NCBI GenBank assembly: GCA_964564735.1
Contig: CAZMCH010000009.1
Span: 1-64,000, forward strand
Direction: 5' to 3'
DNA length: 64,000 nt
DNA from: CAZMCH01 sp964564735
GTDB taxonomy: Bacteria > Poribacteria > DTPJ01
A model generated the notes under the pieces. That model was not told the origin of the DNA. It searched no databases and saw only the letters and a list, made by a program, of their open reading frames with translations. Positions 9,101-15,954 of this stretch are shown piece after piece. The stretch's first letter is position 1; each line of letters begins with the position of its first letter. The translations under genes and the position numbers were made by a program.

Positions 9101-11715
9101 AGGAAAACCCTGATGGCACATATAAGGGTTCTTATAAGGTCATTGATGGCGATAATATCGATAATGGTGTCATCACTTGCTATTTAATAGATGATGCGGG
9201 TAATAAATTAAGTAAAGCCGCACAAAGACCAATTTTCTTTGATACAACACCACCAAGAATTATATCTATCAAGCATAATGCAGAAAAAGTGCTTGTTGAT
9301 GGAGATACACTCATAGTAGAAGCCATAAGCGATACAAAAAAGGGAAAAGCAACGTTTGATATAGGTGATCTGATAGAAGCCTTGCCAATGACTGATGATG
9401 GTATTGGTTATGATAAGATCGCAAATGATGGGACATATACAGGATTTTATAATATCAGAAAGGGCGATAACGCAAAAGATGCTTTAATTTCAGTGAGTTT
9501 AGAGGATGAGGCAGGAAATAAGACTGAATCATTATCCAGAAACCCAATAAGTATTGATACTACACCGCCAAAAATTGATTCTTTTGTTCATAATGCGAAA
9601 AATATATTGACAGAAGGAAATAAACTGATTGTAACAATGAAGGGCGATCCTGAAAATTTTGCTACTTTTGACATTGGCGGTTTTATAACGGGGATACCAA
9701 TGTATGATGATGGGACTCGTGATGATACAAAAGCCAATGATGGTATATATGTTGGAAGCTATATAGTAAAAAAGAATGACTTTGTTAAGGATGCAAGAAT
9801 TACAGGCTATCTAGTAAACAAAAATGGTAATCAGTCAATAAGCGTAATATTTGAGAGAATAAATATAGATGCAGTTCTTCCTGCTTCAGTTGTGCAAGTT
9901 AGCGGTATCGATAGGGAAAATGATAACGGATATTGGATTATTCTAACATGGAAAGCGATAACAGACACAGATGATTTTAGCCATTATAATATATATAGAG
10001 AAGCAACGCCAATTACTTCTGTAATGGGCTTAACACCGATAGTTGATGATGGTTCTATGAAACTTGATATTCATTCAACAAATCAGGTTGAGGTTAATGT
10101 CCCAACTAATGGAACAAATCATTATTTTGCTGTTACAGTGGTTGACTCGGCAGGGAATGAATCATCACTAGATATTTCAAAAGTTGGCTCAACATTTGGA
10201 CCTATAAGAGCGATAGATAATATTTCTCCCGATCCAATTAGCGTAGTCTCTACCTATGATCGACCAAATGATCAGGGACGAACAATAATAGTTGCATGGA
10301 CAAATCCAAATATTGATATAGATTTTGCTTATTATAATATATATTTATCCAGTGAACCAATAAAATCCATAGATAACATTGATCCATTAGTTAAAGTAAC
10401 AAGAAAAGAACTAATTGATATAACAGATAAAGACTTGCCACCAAAAACAGAAGTAAATATTCAGCGAAGAGTCGGTGTATATGTGAGTGTTCCAAATGAT
10501 GATCAGCAATATTATTTTGCAGTTACAGCGGTTGATAATAGCGAAAATGAGTCAAAACTAGATGAAAATGGCGATTCGGTTGCGGGTCCTGTTATCTCAA
10601 AGGATAATCTGCCTCCAAAACCAGTCATAGTTTACGATGTAGTTGATACACCGAGTGATGAAGGTGGTTACATTACTGCTATTTGGATAATAAATAAAGA
10701 CGAAGAAATACAATACTATAATATATATATTTCTGATGAATTAATAGATAATGTATTACTAAAGACACTAAAGCCGATTGATTCCGTAACACCAAAACTT
10801 GCTATTCCTATAAAGAATACTGAGTTTATAAGCCATAAAATAAGAGTTCCCAATAGTTTTGTTTATATTGCAATAACTGCAGTCGATCTAGGTTCAAATG
10901 AATCATTATTAGATAAAGACAATAATTCAGTCGCAGGACCAGTTCAGGCAGTATCAAATATTGTTATGGCTAATACAAAGATTAAAATTACAGCGGGATT
11001 TGATCCAGATACATCAATCACAATACCTGTGGGAACATTTAATCAAAAGGAGACTGTTGACATAATCTTTCCTGATGATGCAATGTTTATCAAGATCGAC
11101 GAAGCGGATAAATTACTTGAGAGATCGCATATAGACCCATCTATTGATCGTAATTTTGCAGGAACAGTTCGTGTATTTGAATCTAGTTCAGCAAAATTAA
11201 GCAAGCAAGTAATTATCACTCTTACATATCCTGATATAAATGATATGCGAAATCTTCCAGAGACATTATCTCAGGATGATGAGAGGCAATTCAGAATATT
11301 TAAGCTAAACGAATCATCAAGAGTTCCAAGATGGGAGCTTGTGATGGGTCAGCAGGATATAGATACCATACAAAATATAATATCAGTGCAGGTTGATAAG
11401 CTTGGCATATTCAGAATCGCAAAGCTAAAATTACCCGAAAATCTTGACAGGGTTGTTGTATATCCAAATCCATTTATACCATCACAATCAATAAATGGAT
11501 ATATTACATTCAGAAACCTAACAGAAAATATTACAATACATATATATAGCCTTGATGGACGAGAAGTAGCAGTTATCGAAAAAATAGGTGGTGGAGATAG
11601 AGCAACATGGAACGCCCTTAACAAAAATAATGAGGAAGTTGCAAGCGGAACGTATATATATGTTGTTCAGAATGAATCTCAGAAATCTATCGGTAAGATT
11701 GTGATAATGAGGTAA
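145..11715 (+). CDS. Giant secreted repeat protein (PPC, Ig-like, FN3-like modules; C-terminal sorting-type domain)
   Basis: 3,856 residues. A signal peptide or TM segment spans about residues 20-40 (ends LAMA). The body is three super-repeats starting near residues 41, 1136 and 2333. Each opens with an Ig-like unit carrying a YYxLDxxxWxW signature, followed by PPC-type domains (EPNN...DWFR), then Ig-like units with acidic DDGKHDDG...DGxYxGxY motifs (for example near residues 749, 852, 2045, 2856), then FN3-like units ending AVTAVDxxxNES (two, two and three copies). Module 2 has an FxLYD-like insertion at about 1743-1849. Residues 3606-3765 form an unassigned all-beta region. Residues 3766-3856 (YPNPF..., SGTYIYVV, KIVIMR end) resemble FlgD-Ig/type-A sorting domains. 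It is probably a cell-surface or released adhesin; calcium binding by the acidic motifs is inferred. A PorV-like gene follows 3 bases downstream. ATG at 145 follows an AGGATGTGG-like site. Confidence 0.85.
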   Translation: MSVVYIQKKNPNNCHFRFRLIGLVTIFSACLVLVNLAMALSQPDTTIIAGPNGNISYNDVTFWWTGKTTISDDSERLPSIKGFYYSLDGEPWNWTQDRYITYYNLSNGEHRFYVKSADSNDQQDISPAFRIFTIDNKPISEPDEEKIIFSAPLVEYQGDLNNKSISAKLRQEFSFKGIYLSINAVVSIITKDIEWHITDANKTYYIKKEDENIGAYGPVNDSEAIAMLIPVNKSIICESFNAKDGVDEDWFRIKIERDAQTLLMPRQLGIMFKRLDKSITSVIKLYRFPDTSSGKEIASIEAKDKGYFATGVTPGEYLIHVKPTTESVASTYNLTITTDTLTSTIAWDTEANNNLNNATETSPVFLSKFYPWIDIVGNKWGTADNKDWYRVHIDTTERKRMSINLTRPKSGLVTARLYSFSPMNLLGEFTVNAESGSQWKLELGTGLADYLVEIDLSQYESAVNNVWETPYFVSFQLSDFPKNEVWEVEPNNSIDFADKLPVGTRVRAMRNQTNDSDWFRLDIPNDGILSVALTRIVKTGSINVHLLDLAGQPLANAELANGQQKESLNINIKSGGYFINTDFSGFNGDYWLTAMLIKSIKHDVPDNKILTLGNQINVNMAWEKGNSATFDILYDDSSRKINADPIQMIDNDGIYSGSYVIKEKDNSTDAVIVVHITDRYGNTSDIPILGKGIIIDTKPPVITQVKHNADTPLSVAKELIVTIKGEPENKAIFDIISDDGNIKGLVAYDDGKHDDGSADDGVYVGIYIIKADDYLTDATITGYLTDEAGNIASLPAVIKIDIVGDRPVIFSAEHDGRIILGKDDVLTVDMVGDPGGIASFSIDGLVNNIPMFDDGKHNDGAQGDGKYSGSYIIKENDGAISALLKVQLTDRKGKTSTKTALIKVNIDAISPLPIIGLQAFDRPNDQGNFISLKWQKATEIDFAHYNIYLSKDIPITISKDRPIDIEPRKSDIFDINQTSVDIKVESNLVDYYFAITAVDIMGNESLLDKNGGSISGPVQAKDNLLPTPVKIVSAVDRANDFGGVIILNWTDVNKDEDFAKYNIYQDAKPIINTKILEPIDTITDRQLRIVNIYVDSFDTDYYFAVTAVDLSDNESTLDENGSSVSGPIKAENNIGEQPLTPFVFLSSPISTIHHNHVVFRWSRFIIDKDKQPIAINGYYIKLDDGNWQWTTETMVVYYNLSSGKHRFSVRLPESLSGFTLQREFEINPVLTSEQEPNDSPETASQLRAGIITRGESTNDEDWFRIHIPQSSSACVMNLLLSYANIPSSLRMTVYSSQPFVKIAESENNGINPLNIALGVNPEADYLVKIESQTPYRLISTIDKLPKGYIWEIEENNLSDKANYIEVGDYPQEIIGNADPSDSDWYRIHISESFNKPLNLLIQNAIEQKITIKIYSSPNEINQIGEISDINRIFMGVVKPGFDYYVNVLSDQAIPYRFSISVSDIPIDDGKIREIESNDLAIQANPLDIGIRKFGTSWDGNNDIDFFGLNLAKDGILNVQFSRPNGIGSSIIEVLNSASQPIGTFIANFASGQKGNISLNLKAGAYFVKITPQNESPSAEYSLVAMYIETVKVSYINPDGKEIPKDTQLKAGDSIVLELIWNVENDKALFSIGGDNSIKIEMSQVSNGKYKGIYTIIQGDKITNAPITLYIEDKSSNKAEILLDMINIGIVDSEPPIIVEVLHDGNKPLSEGKILTVRMIGEPRCKAKFDISGFKSNIDMFNMFSKEAIPSLVILNWNWAIVQTFGDKVGIRISGEVKNISSLTHDLAKIEYNLYDENDKIIKSGSSYTTPSRIAPNVVSSFNIFADYTGKEKSIKIKLIYDSEEKVAGETKDDYGVYTGIYEVKENDNVQGAEIACYLTDIAGNQSKLSALMRVSIDNIPPVINSLSYNADAIFVEGDTITVTLNGETNCEATFDIGNFRKGIKMTSEGGQSGLYTGIYRIRSGDEVSGALITAYLKDLAGNTASYIGTKSVTISTSSPNITSVTFNKKDRPFVGDEVIAVTAKTKSNVTVTFDIEGLFSNIPMFDDGKHDDEEDGDGIYTGTYTIKKGDNLKDGRLKVKAVSTNGKSVERYALEKVSIDTIPPLPINDLIAIDKPDDEGGFILLSWSPSNDEEFKKYLVYQSEEFITSVHNLTPLNIPLMDRNKTNIEIKVPISKLDIPATKYYFAVTAVDIATNESGLGRGSTTGPVSSIDNLPPLPVAKVSGYDRKFDHGKVIVITWSQSSIAEDFHNYNVYIGQIPIDIDKVNRVPQSFVLIDSSITDRNVRLANIVVPEDNKPFYFVVTAVDNTGNESEITIESMVGPIFSEDNLGQEPDTIVRIISGPVGEINHNDVTFQWSRWFSGTNTLGYYYKLDDGNWIWTNEITKTYRNLRDGQHTFYLRADLGSEGVDPMPAIRAFSIKRITISESEPNNSTVLANWIPREMTITGKNDDESDDDWFRFHVGSSRSILTLHFDKISGNSETQVKIFRSLPPTEESKLSDITLDPINNNASILLGLNVGDYFVLVNSAEEARYELSVAIYELPQIACWDIEGNNTPILAQLAGRWNIIEDDNYFIDITGLGNKSDDIDWYKVQFNGLPSDKTAFMKLDFIRPRVSESTEISVYASLPVNETPKVGFIDYMSGIFPIQTISIPIKSGDYYIKVENKQETDINNLYSIRVSTFVKQEKWELEPNNVSQSANMLNINQVIKGTSLDADNDPDWFKIRINERQTFVASIYRPSGKGTTEIKLKSSNLTDIASAFTNDLTGHKATVSANLNVGDYFIVIVPSSESDPLSEYELVTTSLKINYTKELIERPDQTQESPLSIGDKIKLSATWLAGNSITYDLGDIRTNLTMLDDGKHDDIKADDSIYAGSYVVQSGDDISDGKILLYLSMPPLKTQGSNTWIAEFVLQDQLKGTDILLNIDTTPPKIFSVTSNMPIKPLIKGNDLNVTMIGEANAKKAYFIIELASENQDKIIFRNSEFLMQENPDGTYKGSYKVIDGDNIDNGVITCYLIDDAGNKLSKAAQRPIFFDTTPPRIISIKHNAEKVLVDGDTLIVEAISDTKKGKATFDIGDLIEALPMTDDGIGYDKIANDGTYTGFYNIRKGDNAKDALISVSLEDEAGNKTESLSRNPISIDTTPPKIDSFVHNAKNILTEGNKLIVTMKGDPENFATFDIGGFITGIPMYDDGTRDDTKANDGIYVGSYIVKKNDFVKDARITGYLVNKNGNQSISVIFERINIDAVLPASVVQVSGIDRENDNGYWIILTWKAITDTDDFSHYNIYREATPITSVMGLTPIVDDGSMKLDIHSTNQVEVNVPTNGTNHYFAVTVVDSAGNESSLDISKVGSTFGPIRAIDNISPDPISVVSTYDRPNDQGRTIIVAWTNPNIDIDFAYYNIYLSSEPIKSIDNIDPLVKVTRKELIDITDKDLPPKTEVNIQRRVGVYVSVPNDDQQYYFAVTAVDNSENESKLDENGDSVAGPVISKDNLPPKPVIVYDVVDTPSDEGGYITAIWIINKDEEIQYYNIYISDELIDNVLLKTLKPIDSVTPKLAIPIKNTEFISHKIRVPNSFVYIAITAVDLGSNESLLDKDNNSVAGPVQAVSNIVMANTKIKITAGFDPDTSITIPVGTFNQKETVDIIFPDDAMFIKIDEADKLLERSHIDPSIDRNFAGTVRVFESSSAKLSKQVIITLTYPDINDMRNLPETLSQDDERQFRIFKLNESSRVPRWELVMGQQDIDTIQNIISVQVDKLGIFRIAKLKLPENLDRVVVYPNPFIPSQSINGYITFRNLTENITIHIYSLDGREVAVIEKIGGGDRATWNALNKNNEEVASGTYIYVVQNESQKSIGKIVIMR

Positions 11716-11718
11716 CTA

Positions 11719-12774
11719 ATGTTAACTAGAATCATAAGACAAAATTTGGATTTTCATCTATTTTTGATCACGATTGCTATATTTTTGATGCCATATATTG
11801 CGGAATGTAGTGGTGTTGGAACATCTGGCAACACTATGCTTAAAATCGGCGTCGGTGCAAAGGCGACAAGTATGGGAGAGGCAATTATCGCAGAAACTAA
11901 CGATATTACTAGCATATATTGGAATCCTGCTGGTCTTGTAAGAGTCAGAAAGTCGGAGTTTTCTGCGATGCACGTTGAGTGGTTTGATGACATCAGATAT
12001 GAATGGATAGGGTTTGCTCAACCTCTAAGTCGCCGAGTTACAATAGGTGCAGATGTTTCTTATCTATATATGGGGTCAATTCCAAGAACAATCGAATCTA
12101 TTACAGAGGAATATGAACAAGATGGGACATTTACTCCGGTTGATATAGCAGGTCGTATAGCTTTATCATTTGAGTTATTAAATGGGCTTTTAGTCGGGGC
12201 ATCAATGCAGAGAATACAATCACAGGTGAATTTCGAGAAGATCACAAAGTCAAGGATTAATGATAAAACAGCGCAAGGCATGGCAATAGATGTGGGATGT
12301 ATATATAATTTACCAAAAATGAAGGGATTAAGCTTGGGAACTTGTTTTCAAAACTTTGGAGGGCAAAGCAAAGGCTTTATAACCAAAAAAGAATCAATGC
12401 CATTTTCAATGAATATCGGTATGGCATACAAAATGCAAATGAAAACAGAGAAAAAACAAGAAAAAACTCCTGAAAGTGAAATCCAAACAGAGCAAAAAAC
12501 AGATGAACGCAAAATATCAGGTGCATTAACTATAGCATCATCAGTAGCATTTCCCTCTGACGATTCAATCAATGCTCATATAGGTTTAGAATATCGTTTT
12601 CATAATGGAATTTCTTTTCGTGGAGGCTTTAAAACAGATTCAAGTTTTGATTTTCCGTCTGGGTTGTCTGGTGGTATAGGATATGATTCATCTATATATC
12701 AGGTTGATTATGCTTTTGTTCCTTATGGTGATTTAGGAAATACTCATAGAGTTTCTTTTAACATAAAATTCTAA
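11719..12774 (+). CDS. PorV/PorQ-family outer-membrane protein
   Basis: 351 residues with a signal peptide (about 1-29) and then the family hallmark: GVGAKATSMGEA followed by DITSIYWNPAGL, as in PorV/PorQ and other FadL-like barrels. A low-complexity KTEKKQEKTPESE-type stretch (about residues 237-262) interrupts the predicted strands and may be a periplasmic or surface loop. The C-terminus VSFNIKF ends in an aromatic, typical of beta-barrels. It starts 3 bases after the giant gene, so the two are almost certainly cotranscribed. In type IX secretion PorV shuttles proteins carrying C-terminal sorting domains. The pairing suggests a similar role here, but no other T9SS gene is in the window. The stop codon overlaps that of the convergent gene. 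Confidence 0.8.
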   Translation: MLTRIIRQNLDFHLFLITIAIFLMPYIAECSGVGTSGNTMLKIGVGAKATSMGEAIIAETNDITSIYWNPAGLVRVRKSEFSAMHVEWFDDIRYEWIGFAQPLSRRVTIGADVSYLYMGSIPRTIESITEEYEQDGTFTPVDIAGRIALSFELLNGLLVGASMQRIQSQVNFEKITKSRINDKTAQGMAIDVGCIYNLPKMKGLSLGTCFQNFGGQSKGFITKKESMPFSMNIGMAYKMQMKTEKKQEKTPESEIQTEQKTDERKISGALTIASSVAFPSDDSINAHIGLEYRFHNGISFRGGFKTDSSFDFPSGLSGGIGYDSSIYQVDYAFVPYGDLGNTHRVSFNIKF

Positions 12775-13109
12775 TCATCATGTTTCCATACATCAATCAA
12801 GGCATATATCCATGTAAGGACAAGCTGAATACTTCCAGTAATTTTCATTAGGTCAGTTACTTTTAATGGCTCACTGCCAAGCTTTATTGTTTTCATAGCA
12901 GGATTAAACATTACTTCTCTTCCATACCAATTAAACATTTTAAATTCTTTATTAGAGATCGCAAACCATATAATACCTATCGCAATCACAAAACTAAGGA
13001 TCAATACGATTCCTTTTAGGATTTTTCGGCGATAAATTTGTCCCATTCCGGGCAGGATAATTGACAGTAAAATAGCAATAGTATGACCTGATTGTATGTT
13101 TTTAGGCAT
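12771..13109 (-). CDS. Small membrane protein with GxGQIYxxxxxKG motif
   Basis: 112 residues. It carries an N-terminal hydrophobic segment ending LPGMGQIYRRKILKG, then a second TM helix, a short polar stretch and a C-terminal TM helix (IQLVLTWIYALIDVW). The PGxGQIYxxxxxKG motif occurs in TM2/DUF5683-like small membrane proteins of unknown function. It starts immediately after the transporter-like gene upstream, in an operon with the SMR-like and 67-residue genes. Its TAG stop shares bases with the TAA stop of the convergent PorV-like gene. Function not recognised. Confidence 0.6.
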   Translation of the reverse strand: MPKNIQSGHTIAILLSIILPGMGQIYRRKILKGIVLILSFVIAIGIIWFAISNKEFKMFNWYGREVMFNPAMKTIKLGSEPLKVTDLMKITGSIQLVLTWIYALIDVWKHDD

Positions 13110-13478
13110 CTATAGTCCTCTTGATATAAGAATCACGCCGATAATTACAACTCCACATCCTACAAGAGCAACAGGTTTTATTTGTTCTTTAAATATAAAT
13201 AGAGAAAATAAGACAACCGCAACATAACCCAAACTAACCATCGGATAGGCTATGCTAAGTCTTACACGAGACAAGACAACCAACCAAGACAATGCGCTAA
13301 TGCCAAAAACAAGAAGCCCACTAAGAACTAATGGACTTATCAAAGCACTTGGTAATTTTGTCAAGGCATCACGAAAGTCAGCAATCCTGCCAACTTTGCT
13401 CATACCAAGTTTTAGAAGCACTTGTGCAATTGATGCAAGCATTACGCTGATAATTATTAGAATTAAATCTTTCAACAT
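13110..13478 (-). CDS. SMR/EamA-like small membrane transporter
   Basis: About 122 residues, four hydrophobic helices: N-terminal IISVMLASIAQVLLKLGM (the typical QxxxK of SMR and ArnE-like proteins), and a third helix with RVRLSIAYPMVSLGYVAV, close to the SMR 'AYAxWxGxG' region. The family exports cationic drugs, guanidinium or lipid-linked sugars; the substrate cannot be told. I prefer ATG at 13478, after AAAGGCAGG. An in-frame TTG at 13514 would overlap the upstream TGA stop (TTGA) and add 12 residues, but has no clear ribosome site. It sits in a three-gene minus-strand operon of small membrane proteins. Confidence 0.65.
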   Translation of the reverse strand: MLKDLILIIISVMLASIAQVLLKLGMSKVGRIADFRDALTKLPSALISPLVLSGLLVFGISALSWLVVLSRVRLSIAYPMVSLGYVAVVLFSLFIFKEQIKPVALVGCGVVIIGVILISRGL

Positions 13479-13510
13479 CCTGCCTTTCATAAGGAAAGAA
13501 AGTTTATATT

Positions 13511-13714
13511 TCAATTAGTTTTTATAATAAATTCTGCTATCTGCTCTTTAATATCCGCAATGTCGCTTTTTATTTGAGATATGTCTCTCTGTATTTCATT
13601 CAGTTCTTTTCTTGATACTGCACGCCCTCGAAAGTGCAAATATGAAAAAATAATAATTATAGGACCTAGGGTAATAGCTGTTATAAAGGCAAAAACAACA
13701 TACACTACAGGCAC
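13511..13714 (-). CDS. Small TM + coiled-coil protein
   Basis: 67 residues: one N-terminal TM helix (about 4-27) followed by a charged coiled-coil-like helix rich in I/E/K heptads (ELNEIQRDISQIKSDIADIKEQI). The GTG start at 13714 is preceded by a perfect GGAGGTGAT, one of the strongest ribosome sites in the window, which supports translation. It is first in the small operon with the SMR-like and 112-residue membrane proteins, and the structured RNA candidate lies directly upstream. Function unknown; a membrane anchor or scaffold is possible. Confidence 0.6.
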   Translation of the reverse strand: MPVVYVVFAFITAITLGPIIIIFSYLHFRGRAVSRKELNEIQRDISQIKSDIADIKEQIAEFIIKTN

Positions 13715-13730
13715 AATATCACCTCCGAAT

Positions 13731-13912
13731 TCAGTCAGAATAAATAAAGACCGATATATAAAAATTTAGCTCAAAAAAGATATGAGGATAAGCCCCGCTG
13801 CGTAATTGCCTATCCTCATACTGAAGCAAGGGTTGAAGTGAACCCATTATTACTTCTTGCAAGAAAATTGCCATTTAGTTTATTTATAAATGCGATCTTT
13901 GTTTATGACTGA
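13731..13912. ncRNA. Candidate structured RNA, 6S-like rod topology
   Basis: Bases 13731-13762 pair with 13883-13912 in a nearly continuous ~30-bp closing stem with two mismatches and small bulges. Inside are a 13-bp hairpin (13781-13820, one GU) and a small GGGTT/AACCC hairpin (13830-13845) within a longer single-stranded side. The ~182-nt size, rod shape and a small hairpin on the 3' side of a central bubble (plus-strand reading) resemble 6S RNA, but I cannot confirm conserved residues. Read on the minus strand it would be the prfA 3' end plus leader of the small-membrane-protein operon, with an internal terminator-like hairpin. Strand and family are unresolved. Confidence 0.4.
13772..13820 (-). 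terminator. Intrinsic terminator-like hairpin downstream of prfA
   Basis: On the minus strand TATGAGGATA and TATCCTCATA form a stem extended to 13 bp through one GU and two GC pairs, followed by TCTTTTTT. It fits a terminator or attenuator between prfA and the 67-residue gene. It is also the apical stem of the structured RNA candidate, so termination in the cell is not certain. Confidence 0.5.
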
Positions 13913-14976
13913 GAAAGGAGCTTTAATTTTTCATCTTGATCGGCTGTTATTAACCCATTAATTAATTCGTCAAGTTCACCATTCATTACTGATTCAAGCT
14001 GATAAAGTGATAGACCTATTCTATGATCAGTTAATCGGTTCTGTGGAAAGTTATAAGTTCTAATTTTTTCGCTTCTATCACCAGTGCCAATCTGTATTCG
14101 TCTTTCATTAGCCCTTTGTTCTTCTTGCTCTCTTTGTTTAATATCAAGCAATCTAGCACGCAGAACCCTCATTGCCTTTGCTCTGTTTTTTAGTTGTGAT
14201 TTTTCATCTTGGCATGAAACAGTTATTCCTGTTGGTATATGTGTAATTCTAACTGCCGAATCGGTAGTATTAACACTTTGTCCACCGGGACCAGATGAAC
14301 GGAAACATTCGATTCGGATGTCATTTGGCTCAATTACAACGTCAACTTCCTCTGCTTCTGGAAGGACAGCAACGGTTATTGCTGATGTATGGATTCTTCC
14401 GGAGGATTCTGTTACAGGGACTCTCTGAACTCTATGGACTCCACTTTCATACTTAAAGTATTTATAAACATTCTTTCCTGTAATGCTAAAGATGATTTCC
14501 TTGAATCCACCAACACCAGTTGGATGTGAATCAATTACTTCAACTTTCCATCCTTTATTTGTTGCATATCTGCTATATAATCTGAACATTTCAGCAGCAA
14601 ACAACCCCGCTTCATCTCCGCCAGTTCCAGCACGAATCTCAACGATAATATCCTTGCTTTCATTATCGTCTTTTGGTAGCAGCATCAGCTTTAATTCTCG
14701 TTCTAGATCAATTTTTTTACTTTGCATTTCCTCAATTTCGGATTCAGCCATTTCTAAAAGCTCTTTATCTTCTTCTGTATCAAGCAATTCTTTTGTGCTG
14801 TTAATTTGGTTTATTGTGCGTTCATATTCATTGATCAACGAAACTATAGGCACAAGTTCAGAACGTTCTTTTGCAAATTTTTGGAACTTGGATGAATCAG
14901 ATACAATATTTGGATCTGAGAGTGCTTTTTCTAATTCAATATATCGTTTTTGAATTGTTTCTAATTGCTGAAGCAT
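13903..14976 (-). CDS. prfA: Peptide chain release factor 1
   Basis: 357 residues, the usual RF1 length. It releases nascent chains at UAA and UAG. GGQ (residues 231-233, in GPGGQSVNTTDSAVR) is the peptidyl-tRNA hydrolysis motif. PVT (187-189, in HRVQRVPVTES) replaces the common PAT codon-recognition tripeptide and distinguishes RF1 from RF2 (SPF). GTGGDEA at 117-123 is the conserved acceptor region. ATG at 14976 follows AAGGAATTTTGTA. The order rho-rpmE-DUF1385-prfA on one strand is common in bacteria. The glutamine methyltransferase PrmC, often next, is not here. Confidence 0.97.
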   Translation of the reverse strand: MLQQLETIQKRYIELEKALSDPNIVSDSSKFQKFAKERSELVPIVSLINEYERTINQINSTKELLDTEEDKELLEMAESEIEEMQSKKIDLERELKLMLLPKDDNESKDIIVEIRAGTGGDEAGLFAAEMFRLYSRYATNKGWKVEVIDSHPTGVGGFKEIIFSITGKNVYKYFKYESGVHRVQRVPVTESSGRIHTSAITVAVLPEAEEVDVVIEPNDIRIECFRSSGPGGQSVNTTDSAVRITHIPTGITVSCQDEKSQLKNRAKAMRVLRARLLDIKQREQEEQRANERRIQIGTGDRSEKIRTYNFPQNRLTDHRIGLSLYQLESVMNGELDELINGLITADQDEKLKLLSQS

Positions 14977-15042
14977 TACAAAATTCCTTATCTTATCATT
15001 TTTTTGTCTTATTAGTATTAATAATCAAGTAGTAGGATAAGT

Positions 15043-15942
15043 TCATAGTTTTTTGTCTTCCATAGATAAAACTTCTTTGAGTGATCTTATTGCGACTTCA
15101 ACTTGATCTACTGATGGTTCTTTTGTAGTAAGTTTTTGTAACCATAAACCTGGTAATACCATTAATTTAACAAAAAAATTGTTTTGTCTTTTGGACGCAA
15201 ATTTGATTATTTCGTAAGATACGCCTGCAATTATCGGAATAAAAACTAGACGAGTTCCAATGCGGATAAGAACTGATTCTGGCTTGCCAAATAGTGAAAA
15301 TACAATGATACTTAGAACCATAACCGTCATTAAAAAAGCAGTTCCGCATCTTGGATGCACTGGGCTATATTTCATTGCGTTTTCTTCTGTGAGTTCTTCG
15401 CCTGCCTCGTATGTGTGTATAGATTTATGCTCTGCACCGTGATATTGAAATACACGTGCTATTTGCTTGCTTCGGGAGATCAAAACAACATACAAAAAGA
15501 AAACGAGAAGGCGAATTATACCATCAGCAATGTTAAATAAAATGCCTTTATCTGAAACTAGATTGGCGAGTCTTTCAGGCAAAATAACAAAAAGCCCGAT
15601 ACCCAGAACAAGGCTTATTAAAAAGGTTATGGCAATAGCAAAATTACTCATTCCTTTGGATGATTCGCCTTCTTCTGCTTCTACTGCAATATTTGCCGAA
15701 TAAGTAAGAGCCTTCACACCCCAGATTAGCGATTCCACAAGAACAGCAAGCCCACGAAGTATAGGTAGCTTAAAAAGTGAAAATCTTTCTTTTAATGGGA
15801 CTATTTTTTGGCGTAGGATTTCTATCCCTTGATCGGGCTTTCTTACAGCGACGACAAGCGATTTTGGAGCGCGCATCATTACGCCTTCAATGACCGCTTG
15901 TCCACCAACATCCCTCAAACGTCCACAATTATCATTTCCCAT
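15043..15942 (-). CDS. DUF1385 family membrane protein (YqhQ-like)
   Basis: 299 residues. The N-terminus VGGQAVIEGVMMRAPKS is the DUF1385 signature. Several TM helices follow (about 95-125 and 137-160), then the conserved YHGAEHKSIHTYEAGEELT block (about 168-186), PVHPRCGTAFL, and a C-terminal helix pair. The conserved histidines and cysteine suggest a metal or catalytic site, but the family has no settled function. It lies between rpmE and prfA, the usual position for this family, with only 12 bases to rpmE. Confidence 0.9.
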   Translation of the reverse strand: MGNDNCGRLRDVGGQAVIEGVMMRAPKSLVVAVRKPDQGIEILRQKIVPLKERFSLFKLPILRGLAVLVESLIWGVKALTYSANIAVEAEEGESSKGMSNFAIAITFLISLVLGIGLFVILPERLANLVSDKGILFNIADGIIRLLVFFLYVVLISRSKQIARVFQYHGAEHKSIHTYEAGEELTEENAMKYSPVHPRCGTAFLMTVMVLSIIVFSLFGKPESVLIRIGTRLVFIPIIAGVSYEIIKFASKRQNNFFVKLMVLPGLWLQKLTTKEPSVDQVEVAIRSLKEVLSMEDKKL

Positions 15943-15954
15943 AATTAAATCCTA

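Noticed and set aside
265..11000. The repeated segments as a CRISPR array
   Set aside because: They are protein-coding domain repeats in one open frame, far longer than CRISPR repeats and of unequal spacing.
13731..13912. Guanidine or other known riboswitch before the SMR-like gene
   Set aside because: I could not find the conserved motifs of guanidine-I (ykkC) or the ACGR loops of mini-ykkC. The structure is described only as unassigned.
13731..13912. SRP RNA or tmRNA
   Set aside because: Lacks the SRP GGTCAGG/GGAAGG core and is too short for tmRNA, with no Ala-type acceptor.
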